Source: Streptomyces roseirectus
GTDB taxonomy: Bacteria; Actinomycetota; Actinomycetes; Streptomycetales; Streptomycetaceae
Assembly (NCBI RefSeq): GCF_014489635.1
Contig: NZ_CP060828.1
Location: forward strand, 7,731,001-7,795,000
Direction of reading: 5' to 3'
DNA length: 64,000 bases
Position numbers and translations under genes: made by a program. Below the pieces are notes generated by a model. It was not told the origin of the DNA, did no database searches, and worked only from the letters and a program-made list of their open reading frames with translations. Below, piece after piece: positions 34,343-43,848 of the stretch (the first letter of the stretch is position 1; every line of letters starts with the position of its first letter).

Positions 34343-35613
34343 GTCAGTGACCTCCCTTTGGTCTCCGGCAGGCCCAGGAGGGCCAGCGCCGCGATGCCGT
34401 AGCCGATCGCGCCGAACACCAGGGCGCCGCCGACGCCCCAGCTGTCGGCCAGGAACCCGACGGTGGTCGGGAAGACGGCGCCGACCGCGCGGCCGGTGTT
34501 GTAGGTGAAGCCCTGGCCGGTGCCGCGCACGTGCGTGGGGTACAGCTCGGCCAGGTAGGAGCCGAAGCCGCTGAAGATCGCCGACATGCAGAACCCGAGC
34601 GGGAAACCGAGCACCAGCAGGAGCGTGTTCGCGCCGTGCGGGATGTTCGCGTACGCCAGGATGCACACCGCCGACAGCAGGGCGAACAGCCAGATGTTGC
34701 GGCGCCGGCCCAGCCGGTCGGTGAGGTGCCCGCCGGTCAGGTAGCCCAGGAAGGCGCCCGAGATCAGGAACGTCAGATAGCCGCCCGTACCGACCACCGA
34801 CAGCCCCCGGTCGCCCTTGAGGTAGGTCGGCACCCAGGTGGCCAGCGTGTAGTAGCCGCCCTGGACGCCCGTCGAGAGCAGCCCGGCGAACAGGGTCGTG
34901 CGCAGCAGCGGGCCGGTGAAGATCTCCTTGAACGAGCCCTTGCGGACACTGCGCTCGCGCACGGCGGTCGCCTTCGGGGCGTCCTGGACGCGGCGGCGCA
35001 TCCACAGCACCAGGAGGGCCGGCAGGGCGCCCGTCCAGAACATCACACGCCACGCCAGGTCGTGGTCGACGAGCGAGAAGACCAGCGTGTAGACCAGCGC
35101 GGCCAGCCCCCAGCCGACCGCCCAGGACGACTGGACCGCGCCCAGGGTGCGCCCGCGATGGCGGTCGCTCGCGTACTCGGCGACCAGGATCGCGCCGACC
35201 GCCCACTCACCGCCGAAACCGAGCCCCTGGAGCGCGCGGAAGACCAGCAACGTCTCGTAGGTGGGCGCGAAGCCGCAGGCGACGGTGAAGACGGCGTACG
35301 TGACCACCGTGATGATCAGCGCGCGCACCCGGCCGATCCGGTCGGCCAGGACGCCGGCGACCGCGCCGCCGACCGCCGAGACGACCAGGGTGACGGTCGT
35401 GAACAGGCCGGTCTGGCCGCTGTCCAGGCCGAAGTACGCGGCCAGGGCGACCATGCTCAGCGGCAGCGTGAAGTAGTCGTACGAATCGAGGGCGTAGCCG
35501 CCGAAGGCGCCCGCGAAGGCACGCCGGCCGCGCGGTCCGAGGGCGCGCAGCCAGCCCAGAGGGCCGTCGTCGGCGCGGGTCGTGGGGGAGGAGTGGGTGT
35601 CGGTCGTGCTCAT
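34174..35613 (-). CDS. MFS transporter of the pxp module, with unusual C-terminal extension
   Basis: 479 residues, 12 predicted helices, of the sugar/aromatic-acid-type MFS group ([55 protein letters not shown]). Members of this type usually end shortly after a PETKGR motif. Here [11 protein letters not shown] is followed by 50-odd arginine- and proline-rich residues that read on through the DUF1445 start, because a TGA lying just past the motif is one base out of frame. It probably imports the substrate of the oxoprolinase module. The ATG (MSTTDTHSS) is preferred to the upstream frame. Confidence 0.8.
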   Translation of the reverse strand: MSTTDTHSSPTTRADDGPLGWLRALGPRGRRAFAGAFGGYALDSYDYFTLPLSMVALAAYFGLDSGQTGLFTTVTLVVSAVGGAVAGVLADRIGRVRALIITVVTYAVFTVACGFAPTYETLLVFRALQGLGFGGEWAVGAILVAEYASDRHRGRTLGAVQSSWAVGWGLAALVYTLVFSLVDHDLAWRVMFWTGALPALLVLWMRRRVQDAPKATAVRERSVRKGSFKEIFTGPLLRTTLFAGLLSTGVQGGYYTLATWVPTYLKGDRGLSVVGTGGYLTFLISGAFLGYLTGGHLTDRLGRRRNIWLFALLSAVCILAYANIPHGANTLLLVLGFPLGFCMSAIFSGFGSYLAELYPTHVRGTGQGFTYNTGRAVGAVFPTTVGFLADSWGVGGALVFGAIGYGIAALALLGLPETKGRSLTCKRPRPARGPSRTTVPSSPSIRALTRGARKPPAPASGRAFRGPRPASRPAAPRPT

Positions 35614-35690
35614 GGGCACCTCGCAGAGCAGACGGAGAGTGCGTGGGAATGAGCCGTGCGGGACCTGGCCAGGATGTGCAGCAAGGTAGA

Positions 35691-35712
35691 GGATCGTTGA
35701 ACGATCCTTCAA
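35691..35712. promoter_or_regulatory. Candidate GntR operator of the pxp module
   Basis: Two nested inverted repeats: GGATCGT-TGA-ACGATCC (35691-35707) and TTGAA-CGATCC-TTCAA (35697-35712). They lie in the 143-base region between the divergent transporter and regulator genes, a natural place for FCD-type GntR repression of both. Confidence 0.6.
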
Positions 35713-35756
35713 TACCCATGTTGTTTCGTTGAGATGCCTGCGGTTGAATTCCGGGC

Positions 35757-36461
35757 ATGACGGAGCGGGCGGGGCACCTGACGGGACTGGCGGACGATCG
35801 CGCTCTCCTGGGGCGCACCAGCACGGCCGAGCGGGTCGCGGACATCCTCAGGAGCCGCATCGCCGAGGGCTACTTCCCGCCCGGCACCCGGCTCTCCGAG
35901 GACAGCATCGGCGGAGCCCTCGGCGTCTCCCGCAACACCCTGCGCGAGGCGTTCCGGCTGCTCACCCATGAGCGGCTGCTCGTCCACGAACTCAACCGGG
36001 GCGTCTTCGTGCGCGTCCTGACCGTCGAGGACGTCGAGGACATCTATCGCACGCGCGCGCTGGTCGAGTGCGCCGTCGTCCGCGGTCTCGGTGAACCCCC
36101 GTACGCGCTCGACGGGCTCGCGGAAGCGGTCGAGGAAGGGCGCTCGGCGCTGCGCGAAGGTGACTGGAAATCGCTGGGCACCGCCAACATCCACTTCCAC
36201 CGCGCCCTCGTCGCCCTCGCCGGCAGCGCCCGCACCGACGAACTGATGCGCAGCGTCTTCGCCGAACTCCGCCTCGCCTTCCACCTCGTGGACGACCCGC
36301 GCCGGCTGCACGAGCCGTATCTCGCGCGCAACCACCAGATCCACCAGGCCCTGCGGGAGGGGCGGCGCGAGGAGGCGGAGCGGCTGCTCGCGGTCTACCT
36401 CCGCGATTCACGCGAACGAGTGACGGAGGCGTACGGACACCGCGTGTCTGACATGCCCTAG
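35757..36461 (+). CDS. GntR-family regulator, FCD (FadR-like) subgroup
   Basis: 234 residues. The winged helix is at about 20-85 (RVADILRSRIAEGYFPPGTRLSEDSIGGALGVSRNTLREAFRLL). The FCD effector domain follows, with metal-coordinating histidines in IHFHRALVALAG and ARNHQIHQALREG. FCD regulators commonly bind carboxylates, fitting 5-oxoproline, glutamate or a related acid as ligand; this is inferred from context. It is divergent from the pxp transporter and shares a palindromic operator region. Confidence 0.9.
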   Translation: MTERAGHLTGLADDRALLGRTSTAERVADILRSRIAEGYFPPGTRLSEDSIGGALGVSRNTLREAFRLLTHERLLVHELNRGVFVRVLTVEDVEDIYRTRALVECAVVRGLGEPPYALDGLAEAVEEGRSALREGDWKSLGTANIHFHRALVALAGSARTDELMRSVFAELRLAFHLVDDPRRLHEPYLARNHQIHQALREGRREEAERLLAVYLRDSRERVTEAYGHRVSDMP

Positions 36462-36532
36462 TACGCCCCCTGAGGTCCTGGTCCACCCCGGCGTTTGGGT
36501 CGTTGTCAGACCGAGGACCTAGGCTGTGCACC

Positions 36533-38059
36533 GTGACTTCGCCTGCATCGACGGACCGCGTTCCGCCCCAGCTCAGCGCGGCGCCGCGCCCCGCACCGGG
36601 GCCCGCCGCCGACGAGGGGCTGGCGCGTCGGCTGCGCGCGCTCGCCTGCACGGCCCCGCTGCACGACCTCGACGCCCGCAAGGCCAACCTCGCGGGCGAG
36701 TACTCGGTCTACGGCATGGCGGAGGTCGCCCTCGCGGCGATCGATCTGGTCACCCTGAACATGGACTTCGACACCGGCGCCGACCACGAGCAGATCGTCG
36801 CCCGCCTCCTGCCCCGCATCGCCGCCCAGGCCCCCCAGCGGCCCGCCGCCGAGCACGAGCGCGTGGCCCGCTGGGTCCTGGAGAACCTGATCAACGTCGG
36901 CAGCGTCGACCGCGGCTTCCGCGCGGTGTACGGCACCTTCGCGGCCGACGGCAGCTACGTGCGCCGCGACTACGACTTCAAGCTCGTCGAGGAGGTCCCC
37001 GGGTACGACGGCGCCGTCTACCTGCGCACGACCGACGAGGCCGTCAACGTCCTCGTCGGCGCCCTCGACACCGACGTCACCAGCGCCCAGATCGCCGCCG
37101 AGGTCAAGCTGGAGGTCCTGATCCGGCGCGGCCGGCTCGCCGACGCCCAGCTCGCCGCCGAACAGGCCCGCTACCGGACCGTCCAGTACTCCGAGACCCT
37201 GCGCCGCGCCCTGGAGGCCACCCGGCGCAACGTGCGCGCGGTGGACTGGCTCAACGCCGTGCCCGACATGATCGCCGAAGCGCTCGACCACGTCGCCGAC
37301 CGCTACCGGCACGAGAACGCGATCCTCACCAACATCCGCAAGGCGCGCGACGAGATCGAGGACGCCGAGAACAAGCGCCGGGCCGCCGAACTCGTCGACA
37401 TCGTCAAGGACTGCATCCGCCGCCACACCCAGCTGCAGTCCCGCCTCCTGGAGGCCGGCCCCCTGTTCCGCGCGGAACAGGACCGCCAGGCGTTCTCGAC
37501 GCCCATGACGTCCTCCGGGATAGACCTCTACGGCCACCTCGTCGCGCCCGTGCTGCCGCTGCCGCTGGAAGAGGCGACCCGGGTCACCGGGGCGTTCTTC
37601 GCCAAGGGCGCGGGCATGCGCACGCCCGTCTCCGTGCGCGTCGCCGACCTCGTCGAGATCCTGCTCACGCCCCCCGTCGAGCGCGAACACCTCGGCGCGG
37701 AGATGCCCGAGCCGGACCTGATCGCCACGCCGGACGACAGCCGCTTCAGCGAGGAACAGCTGGCCGCCGCCAAGGAACTGCTGGACCTCCCCGCGGACGC
37801 GCCCCGCAGGCTGTCCGGCCTGCTCGCCGAGGCCCGCCGCGCCGACCCCGAACTGCCCTACCTGGTCGCCCTGCTGGCCGTGCACGCCGCCAGCCCCGCC
37901 GTAGGCACCGCCTACCGGCAGGGCGAGGAGAAACTGCTGTTCGCCGTCGACGACGGGACCGAACTGGACGACCCCGAGTTCGGCGGCGCCGACCTGATCG
38001 TGGGGACCGCTTTGTTGGACGCCGTCGCAATGGCCGCTGACCGGACCGAGGCGGCTTGA
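36533..38059 (+). CDS. Kleisin-like subunit of an SMC-like complex (MukF/MksF/JetA-like position)
   Basis: 508 residues. There is no recognised catalytic motif. It is mostly helical: an N-terminal region (about 25-150) with possible winged-helix character, a long helical middle (ALEATRRNVRAVDWLN, YRHENAILTNIRKARDEIEDAENKRRAAELVDIVKDCIRR) and a C-terminal part (about 330-500) with DLYGHLVAPVLPLPLEEATR. Gene order (first of three, then a small winged-helix protein, then a giant SMC-like ATPase) is that of MukF-MukE-MukB, MksF-E-B and JetA-B-C. The start is GTG; no ribosome site is seen, but TAGGCT at 36520-36525 could be a -10 for a leaderless start. Assignment is by context and fold, not sequence identity. 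Confidence 0.6.
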   Translation: MTSPASTDRVPPQLSAAPRPAPGPAADEGLARRLRALACTAPLHDLDARKANLAGEYSVYGMAEVALAAIDLVTLNMDFDTGADHEQIVARLLPRIAAQAPQRPAAEHERVARWVLENLINVGSVDRGFRAVYGTFAADGSYVRRDYDFKLVEEVPGYDGAVYLRTTDEAVNVLVGALDTDVTSAQIAAEVKLEVLIRRGRLADAQLAAEQARYRTVQYSETLRRALEATRRNVRAVDWLNAVPDMIAEALDHVADRYRHENAILTNIRKARDEIEDAENKRRAAELVDIVKDCIRRHTQLQSRLLEAGPLFRAEQDRQAFSTPMTSSGIDLYGHLVAPVLPLPLEEATRVTGAFFAKGAGMRTPVSVRVADLVEILLTPPVEREHLGAEMPEPDLIATPDDSRFSEEQLAAAKELLDLPADAPRRLSGLLAEARRADPELPYLVALLAVHAASPAVGTAYRQGEEKLLFAVDDGTELDDPEFGGADLIVGTALLDAVAMAADRTEAA

Positions 38060-38078
38060 TGTTTCTGGAGTACTTGTG

Positions 38079-38957
38079 GTGAGTGAGCACGTCGAACGGA
38101 GCGAGCCGGAGACCCCCGCACCGCCGACCCCCGCCGCCCTGACCCCGGCGGACGCCGCCGACGCCGCCCGGCTCGTCGCCTTCGGCCTCCAGCCGAAACT
38201 GCAGCCCGCGCGGGACCAGGAGTACACCGAACTGCTGCGCCGCTACCGGGAGGACCCGGCGTTCGCGCGCCTCGCGGACGCCGTCGCCACCGGCCTCGGC
38301 CTCGTCGTCCTGGAGGTGTCCCCGCGCGCGGGGATGGCCGTCACCGCCGGGGAGGACTCCGTGTTCGCCGTCCGGATGGGCGACTACGCGCGCCGGACGT
38401 CCGCCGACGGCAGCGACCGCTTCCTGCACGGCCTCGCGCACCTCGCCGTCGCCGCCATGGCCTTCCCCCGCCCGGAAGACCTCGCCGACGACGGCTACAT
38501 CGGCCGGGTCAGCGTCCACGGCGTCGACGCGTTCGTACGCCAGGCGTGCCGGCGCCTGGAGGAACGGGCCGCCGAGACGGGCGAGAACACCGACCCGGCG
38601 TCCGACGCACCCGGCCTGGAGGCCGCCTGGCGGGTCTGGACGCGGCGCAGCGCGACCGGCGCGACCAAGGACGCCCGGCGGCTCGCCGGGTCCACCACCG
38701 GCATCGTCGGCAAGGCCGTCGCCTTCCTCACCGACTCCGGGTTCCTCCAGCGCACGGGCGACGACAACGGCGGCACCTACCGCACGACCGCCCGCTACCA
38801 GCTCCAGGTGCGGGACATGGCCGGCAGCGCCGCCCTGGCCGAACTGCTGGAACTCGGCGTGGTGCCGGTGACCGACGGGACACCGACGCTGATGCCCGCC
38901 GAGGAGACCGAGGACCTGGAACTCGTCGCCGACGCCGGGCTGCCGTTCCACGCGTGA
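38079..38957 (+). CDS. KITE-like winged-helix subunit (MukE/MksE/JetB-like position)
   Basis: 292 residues. An early helical region (DAADAARLVAFGLQPKLQP, EYTELLRRYREDPAFARLADAV) leads to GLGLVVLEVSPRAGMAVTAGEDSVFAVRMGDYARR, reminiscent of the DUF4194/MksE family, then SVHGVDAFVRQACRRLEER and a winged-helix-like end (SFL-like GIVGKAVAFLTDSGFLQRTG and YRTTARYQLQVRDMAG). Two adjacent GTG starts exist (38076, 38079); the second has better spacing from GGAG. It lies 19 bases after the kleisin-like gene and 80 bases before the SMC-like gene, so one operon. Confidence 0.6.
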   Translation: MSEHVERSEPETPAPPTPAALTPADAADAARLVAFGLQPKLQPARDQEYTELLRRYREDPAFARLADAVATGLGLVVLEVSPRAGMAVTAGEDSVFAVRMGDYARRTSADGSDRFLHGLAHLAVAAMAFPRPEDLADDGYIGRVSVHGVDAFVRQACRRLEERAAETGENTDPASDAPGLEAAWRVWTRRSATGATKDARRLAGSTTGIVGKAVAFLTDSGFLQRTGDDNGGTYRTTARYQLQVRDMAGSAALAELLELGVVPVTDGTPTLMPAEETEDLELVADAGLPFHA

Positions 38958-39037
38958 ACCGTTTCCACCCCTGACAACGATCCACAGACAAACCCTCCAG
39001 ACGATCCACCGCCGAAGATTCAACGACGAGAGCCGCC

Positions 39038-42000
39038 ATGTACGAGCTGTCCCGGGTCCGCCTCTACTCCATCGGTCCTGCCGGTGCGCGCTACGCCGAC
39101 ACCGTGCTCGACCTGCGAGGAGTGGGCGACGTGGTGCCCGACCCCGCGCCCACGCAGGCGGAGTTCTTCCAGGACGAGCCCGTCGGCCCTCCGCGCCGCC
39201 CCGCGCCCGCCGGGGTGCTCTTCCTGGAGAACGGCGGCGGTAAGTCCGTCCTCCTCAAGCTGATCTTCTCGGTGATGCTCCCCGGCCACCGCAACACCCT
39301 CGGCGGCGCCTCCTCCGGCGTGCTGCGCAAGTTCCTCCTCGCCGACGACTGCGGCCACGTCGCCCTGGAGTGGCAGCACGTCCTGACCGGCGAGTGCGTC
39401 GTCGTCGGCAAGGTCAGCGAGTGGCGCGGCCGGCAGGTCTCCAACGACCCCCGCAAGTTCGCCGAGGCGTGGTACTCCTTCCGGCCCGGCCCCGGCCTCT
39501 CCCTGGACAGCCTCCCCGTCGCCGAGTCCACCGCCGTGCGCGCGCCCGTGGAGGGCGCCTCCGGCGCGCAGGGACGCCGGCGCACCATGAAGGGCTTCCG
39601 GGACGCCATCACCGACGCCGACAAGGCGTACCCGCACCTGGAGGTGCACTGGGAGGAGATCCACGACCGGTGGGTCGAGCACCTGACCGAACTCGGCCTC
39701 GACCCCGAACTCTTCCGCTACCAGCGCGAGATGAACGCCGACGAGGGCGAGGCCGCCGGCCTCTTCGCCGTCAAGAAGGACGCCGACTTCACCGACCTGC
39801 TGCTGCGCGCCGTCACCGACACCCGGGACACCGACGGACTCGCCGACCTGATCAGCGGATTCGGCAACAAGCTCGGCCGACGCGCCGAACTGATCGCCGA
39901 ACGCGACTTCACCGCGGGCTCCGTGGACCTCCTGGGCCGCATCGTCGAAGCCGCCGACGCCCGCGCGCGTGCACGCGACATCCACACCGCCGCGGAACGC
40001 CGCACCCGCACGCTGGTACGCCGGCTGTCCGCACGCGGCGTCCAGGAGCGCACGCGCGCCGCCGACCTCGCCCAGCGGGTGACGGCCGCCGCCTACGCCG
40101 TCACGCACTCCGAGGGCGCCCGCGAGCGCAGCGCGCTCATCGCCGCCGAACTCGCCTTCCAACACGCCTCCCTGGCCCTCGCCGCCGCCGAGAAGACCGC
40201 CGCCGCACAGAAACGCGAACTGGCCGACGCGCGCACCCTGCACGCCGCCTGGCAGGCCGCCGAGGCCGCCCTGCGCCACCGCGCGGCCTCCGACCGCGTC
40301 GCGCGCGTGTCCGCCGCGATCCAGGAGGCCGAACGGGACGCCGCCCCCGCGCTCGCCGCGCGCGCCAAGGCCGCCGTGGACCTCGTCCGCGCCCTGCACG
40401 CCGCCGCCGAGAGCGCCGAGACCCTGGCCAACGAGGGCGAGGAGCGCTCCGCCGCGCTCCAGGAGATCAGCGAGAGCGCCTACCGGGACAACACCACCGC
40501 CGCGACCGAGGCCCAGCGCGCCCGCAGCGAGGCCCAGCACCTGCGCCAGCGCCTCACCGAGGTCGAGCAGGAGATCACCGAGGCCGTCCGCGCCGGCTGG
40601 CTCGACGACAGCTCCCCCGACGCCGACCCCGCACGCGCCGCCCTCGCCGCCAGCGACGCCGAGAAGACCGCCGTCGCCGCCTGGGACACCGCCCGTGAGG
40701 CCGCCCGCCGGGCCACCGAGACGGCGCGTGAGGCCGCCGCCGCCGAGTCCCGCGCCGAACTGACCGCCGCCCGCGCGGCCGACGCCGCGACCGCCGCCGC
40801 CCGCTCCTATGAGGCCGAACAGCGCATCGCCGAGGCCCTTGCCGCCGAGGAACGCCTCACCGAACTCCTCAGCAGCGACCCCCTGACGGCCACCGACCTC
40901 GACCGGTACGCCGACGAACTGCGCGGCCTCCTCGACGACGCCGTCTCCTCCGCCGAACGCCAGCTCTTCGACCTGCGCACGGCCGCGGCCGACGACTCCC
41001 GCATCCTCGGCGCCCTCGGCGACGGCGGCCTCCTGCCGCCCAGCCCCGACGTCCTGGCCACCGTCGAGTTCCTGGGCGAACACGGCATCCCCGCGCTGCC
41101 CGGCTGGCGCTACCTCGCCCAGTCCGTCGACCCCGCCGACCACGCGCGCGTGCTCGGCGCCCGCCCCGAACTCGTCGACGGCGTCATCATCACCGACCCC
41201 GACTCCCACGTACGCGCGCGCGAAGCGCTCTCCGAGGCCGCCCTGCTGCCCCGCTCCACCGTGGCCGTCGGCACCGCCGCCGCCCTGCTGGCACCGACCC
41301 CCTCCGGCCAGGACGACAGCGTCTTCCTCGTCCCGCCGAACCCCGCCATGCACGACGAGCACGCCGCCGACGAGGAACGGCAGGCCCTGCGCGCGCGGGC
41401 GACCGCACGCGACGAGGAGATCCGCTCGCTGGCCGCCCGGCTCGGCAAGGACCGGGAACTCGCCGCCCGCCTCGCCTCCTGGCGCACCGGCTGCCCCGCC
41501 GGACGGCTCGTCGAGATGGCCCAGGCCGCCGAGGAGGCCCGCGCCTTCGCCGAGGAGGCCGAGGCCGAACTCACCGAGGCACGCACCACCCGCGCGGAGA
41601 CTGAAGAAGCCGCCGCCGAGGCCGCCCTGGTGCGCGACGAGAAGCAGGAGGCAGCCCAGAAGGCCCGCCGCGCCGCCGACGCCCTCGCCGGACTCGCCTT
41701 CCGCCTGCGCGAGCGCGCTGGCTGGCAGGTCAGCCTCCGCGAACTCGCCGACGAAGCGGCCGAGTCCGAGGCCCGCGCCCAGGCGTGCTTGGAACGCGCC
41801 CGCGCCGCCGACGAGGACCGCCGCGCCGCCCAGCGCGCCGCAGACGACGCCCGCCGCACCGCCCGCGCCCTGCGCGCCGAACGCTCCGAGATCGCGGGCG
41901 CCCCCGACGACGTCCCCGTCGACGGCACCCAGGCCCCCGAGGCGTCCCTGCCGGCCCTCAGGGAGGCGTACCGGGCCGCCTCGCAGGTCTACGAGAAGGT

Positions 42001-43588
42001 CGGCGTCGGCGCCGACCTCAGGGCCGAGCAGGCGCGTGCGGAGAGCGACGAGAGCGCCGCCCGCGCGGAACTCGACCGGCTCAGCAACAAGGTCCGCACG
42101 CGCGCGGAACAGCTCCTCCAGTCGCCCGACGGCTCCGACGGACCGTCCCGGCAGGCCGCCGCCGCCCGCGCGGAGGAGCTGGTGCAGCTCCTGGAGACCC
42201 GCATGTCCACCGCCAGCGAACAGCTCGGCCGGCTGCGCGGCGAACACGAACGCCTCGCCCCCGAGGACGGCGAGTCCCACACCGAGCTGTCCGACGAACT
42301 CCTCCCGCGCGACGCCGAGCACGCGCAGGCGCTCCTGCGCACCGCCACCGCCGAACTCGCCTCCCGCACCGAGGCGCTGGCGCAGGCCCGCGAGGCCCAC
42401 GCCGAACTCCTTGACGCCCACCGCTCCGCCGAGGACGGCGCGAGCGGCTTCGACGAGGTCGCCGCGATGCTCCGCGACCTGCTGCGCGAACACGCCTCCG
42501 ACGACGACCAGGACAGCCCCGAGCCCTACCCCGGGTCCCTGGAGGACGCCCGCAGGTCCGCCGCCGAGACCCGGCGCGCGCTGCGCGGCTGCGCCGGCGA
42601 CCTGTCCGCCGCCGACGCGGCCGTACGCGAAGCCGGCGACGTCCTCGTCCGGCACGCCAACTCCACGCGCTACGAGCAGGTACGCACGCCCGCGCGCCAG
42701 CAGATCCGGGAGCTGCCCGCCGCCTCGCTGCCCGAGCACGCGCAGAAGTGGGCCGACGCGTTCGCGCCCCGGCTGCGGGTGCTGACCGACGAACTGGCCC
42801 AGCTGGAGCGCAACCGCGACTCGATCGTGGACCGGCTGCGCGGGCTCGTGGAGTCGGCGCTGGCGACCCTCAGGTCCGCCCAGCGGCTCTCCCGGCTGCC
42901 CGAGGGGCTGGGCGAGTGGTCCGGGCAGGAATTCCTGCGGATCCGGTTCGAGGAGCCCGACCAGGCGACGCTCACCGAACGCCTCGGCGAGGTCGTGGAC
43001 GAAGCGACGCGCGCCGCCGTCAAGAAGAACTCCGACCTCAGGCGGGACGGCATGTCGCTGCTCCTGCGGGGCGTCGCCGCCGCCCTCCAGCCCAAGGGCG
43101 TCGCCGTCGAGATCCTGAAGCCCGACGCCGTCCTGCGGGCCGAGCGCGTGCCTGTCGGGCAGATGGGCGACGTCTTCTCCGGCGGGCAGCTCCTGACGGC
43201 CGCCATCGCGCTGTACTGCACCATGGCCGCGCTGCGCTCCAACGACCGGGGCCGTGACAAGCACCGGCACGCCGGGACGCTGTTCCTCGACAACCCGATC
43301 GGACGGGCCAACGCGACGTACCTGCTGGAACTCCAGCGGGCCGTCTCGGACGCGCTCGGCGTCCAGCTCCTCTACACGACGGGCCTGTTCGACACGACCG
43401 CCCTCGCAGAGTTCCCCCTGGTGATCCGCCTGCGCAACGACGCCGACCTGCGCGCCGGGCTGAAGTACATCACCGTCGAGGAACACCTCAGGCCGGGCCT
43501 GCCCCGCGAGATCCCCGCCGGCGAGGCCGTACACACGGAGATCACGGCGACACGGATGTTCAAGAGGCCGGTACCCAGCGCGTCGTAG
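39038..43588 (+). CDS. Giant SMC-like ATPase (MukB/MksB/JetC-like)
   Basis: 1,516 residues. Residues 1-210 form the N-terminal half of the ATPase head, with a P-loop LENGGGKSVLLKL (K69, S70) and SNDPRKFAEAWYSFRPG. Residues about 300-650 and 775-1290 are long alanine-, glutamate- and arginine-rich coiled coils. Between them (about 655-765) lies a non-coiled hinge-like insert (LGEHGIPALPGWRYLAQSVDP). The C-terminal head has the ABC signature VFSGGQLLTAAIALYC (1379-1394) and Walker B TLFLDNPIGRAN (D1418, N1419). Asparagine instead of glutamate follows the Walker B aspartate. The split head and hinge are the SMC architecture. The start is ATG at 39038. Confidence 0.75.
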   Translation: MYELSRVRLYSIGPAGARYADTVLDLRGVGDVVPDPAPTQAEFFQDEPVGPPRRPAPAGVLFLENGGGKSVLLKLIFSVMLPGHRNTLGGASSGVLRKFLLADDCGHVALEWQHVLTGECVVVGKVSEWRGRQVSNDPRKFAEAWYSFRPGPGLSLDSLPVAESTAVRAPVEGASGAQGRRRTMKGFRDAITDADKAYPHLEVHWEEIHDRWVEHLTELGLDPELFRYQREMNADEGEAAGLFAVKKDADFTDLLLRAVTDTRDTDGLADLISGFGNKLGRRAELIAERDFTAGSVDLLGRIVEAADARARARDIHTAAERRTRTLVRRLSARGVQERTRAADLAQRVTAAAYAVTHSEGARERSALIAAELAFQHASLALAAAEKTAAAQKRELADARTLHAAWQAAEAALRHRAASDRVARVSAAIQEAERDAAPALAARAKAAVDLVRALHAAAESAETLANEGEERSAALQEISESAYRDNTTAATEAQRARSEAQHLRQRLTEVEQEITEAVRAGWLDDSSPDADPARAALAASDAEKTAVAAWDTAREAARRATETAREAAAAESRAELTAARAADAATAAARSYEAEQRIAEALAAEERLTELLSSDPLTATDLDRYADELRGLLDDAVSSAERQLFDLRTAAADDSRILGALGDGGLLPPSPDVLATVEFLGEHGIPALPGWRYLAQSVDPADHARVLGARPELVDGVIITDPDSHVRAREALSEAALLPRSTVAVGTAAALLAPTPSGQDDSVFLVPPNPAMHDEHAADEERQALRARATARDEEIRSLAARLGKDRELAARLASWRTGCPAGRLVEMAQAAEEARAFAEEAEAELTEARTTRAETEEAAAEAALVRDEKQEAAQKARRAADALAGLAFRLRERAGWQVSLRELADEAAESEARAQACLERARAADEDRRAAQRAADDARRTARALRAERSEIAGAPDDVPVDGTQAPEASLPALREAYRAASQVYEKVGVGADLRAEQARAESDESAARAELDRLSNKVRTRAEQLLQSPDGSDGPSRQAAAARAEELVQLLETRMSTASEQLGRLRGEHERLAPEDGESHTELSDELLPRDAEHAQALLRTATAELASRTEALAQAREAHAELLDAHRSAEDGASGFDEVAAMLRDLLREHASDDDQDSPEPYPGSLEDARRSAAETRRALRGCAGDLSAADAAVREAGDVLVRHANSTRYEQVRTPARQQIRELPAASLPEHAQKWADAFAPRLRVLTDELAQLERNRDSIVDRLRGLVESALATLRSAQRLSRLPEGLGEWSGQEFLRIRFEEPDQATLTERLGEVVDEATRAAVKKNSDLRRDGMSLLLRGVAAALQPKGVAVEILKPDAVLRAERVPVGQMGDVFSGGQLLTAAIALYCTMAALRSNDRGRDKHRHAGTLFLDNPIGRANATYLLELQRAVSDALGVQLLYTTGLFDTTALAEFPLVIRLRNDADLRAGLKYITVEEHLRPGLPREIPAGEAVHTEITATRMFKRPVPSAS

Positions 43589-43805
43589 GGGCGCCGGACG
43601 GGCTTTCCACGCGCGGGCGGTTCAGGCGGCGCCGGCCGGGCCTTCTGAAGCACTGGAGGCGCGGCAGGCGCCGGCAAGGGCCCGGCTCCCGTCCGGGAGG
43701 GCGCGCCGCCGAGAGGACGAACGCGCCGGGGGCGTCACCGGGCCCTCACTTCAGCCCTCCCGCCCCCCGAACGCCCGCGAGCCCCACCCGCCCCGTACGG
43801 GTACC

Positions 43806-43835
43806 GGTGTCCGGATCGAGTCGTCCCCGGACACC
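43806..43835. terminator. Hairpin between the SMC-like operon and the convergent membrane gene
   Basis: Nine-base-pair stem GGTGTCCGG / CCGGACACC with a 12-base loop, 13 bases beyond the stop of the minus-strand membrane gene. It also serves the plus-strand operon, whose stop is 217 bases upstream. The rest of 43589-43805 is GC-rich with no gene. Confidence 0.55.
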
Positions 43836-43848
43836 CCGCCCGCTCACC

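Noticed and set aside
39020..43534. 1,504-codon open frame antisense to the SMC-like gene
   Set aside because: It mirrors the coiled-coil gene in a GC-rich background, is glycine/valine/arginine-rich and shows no domain; the plus-strand frame has clear ABC motifs.
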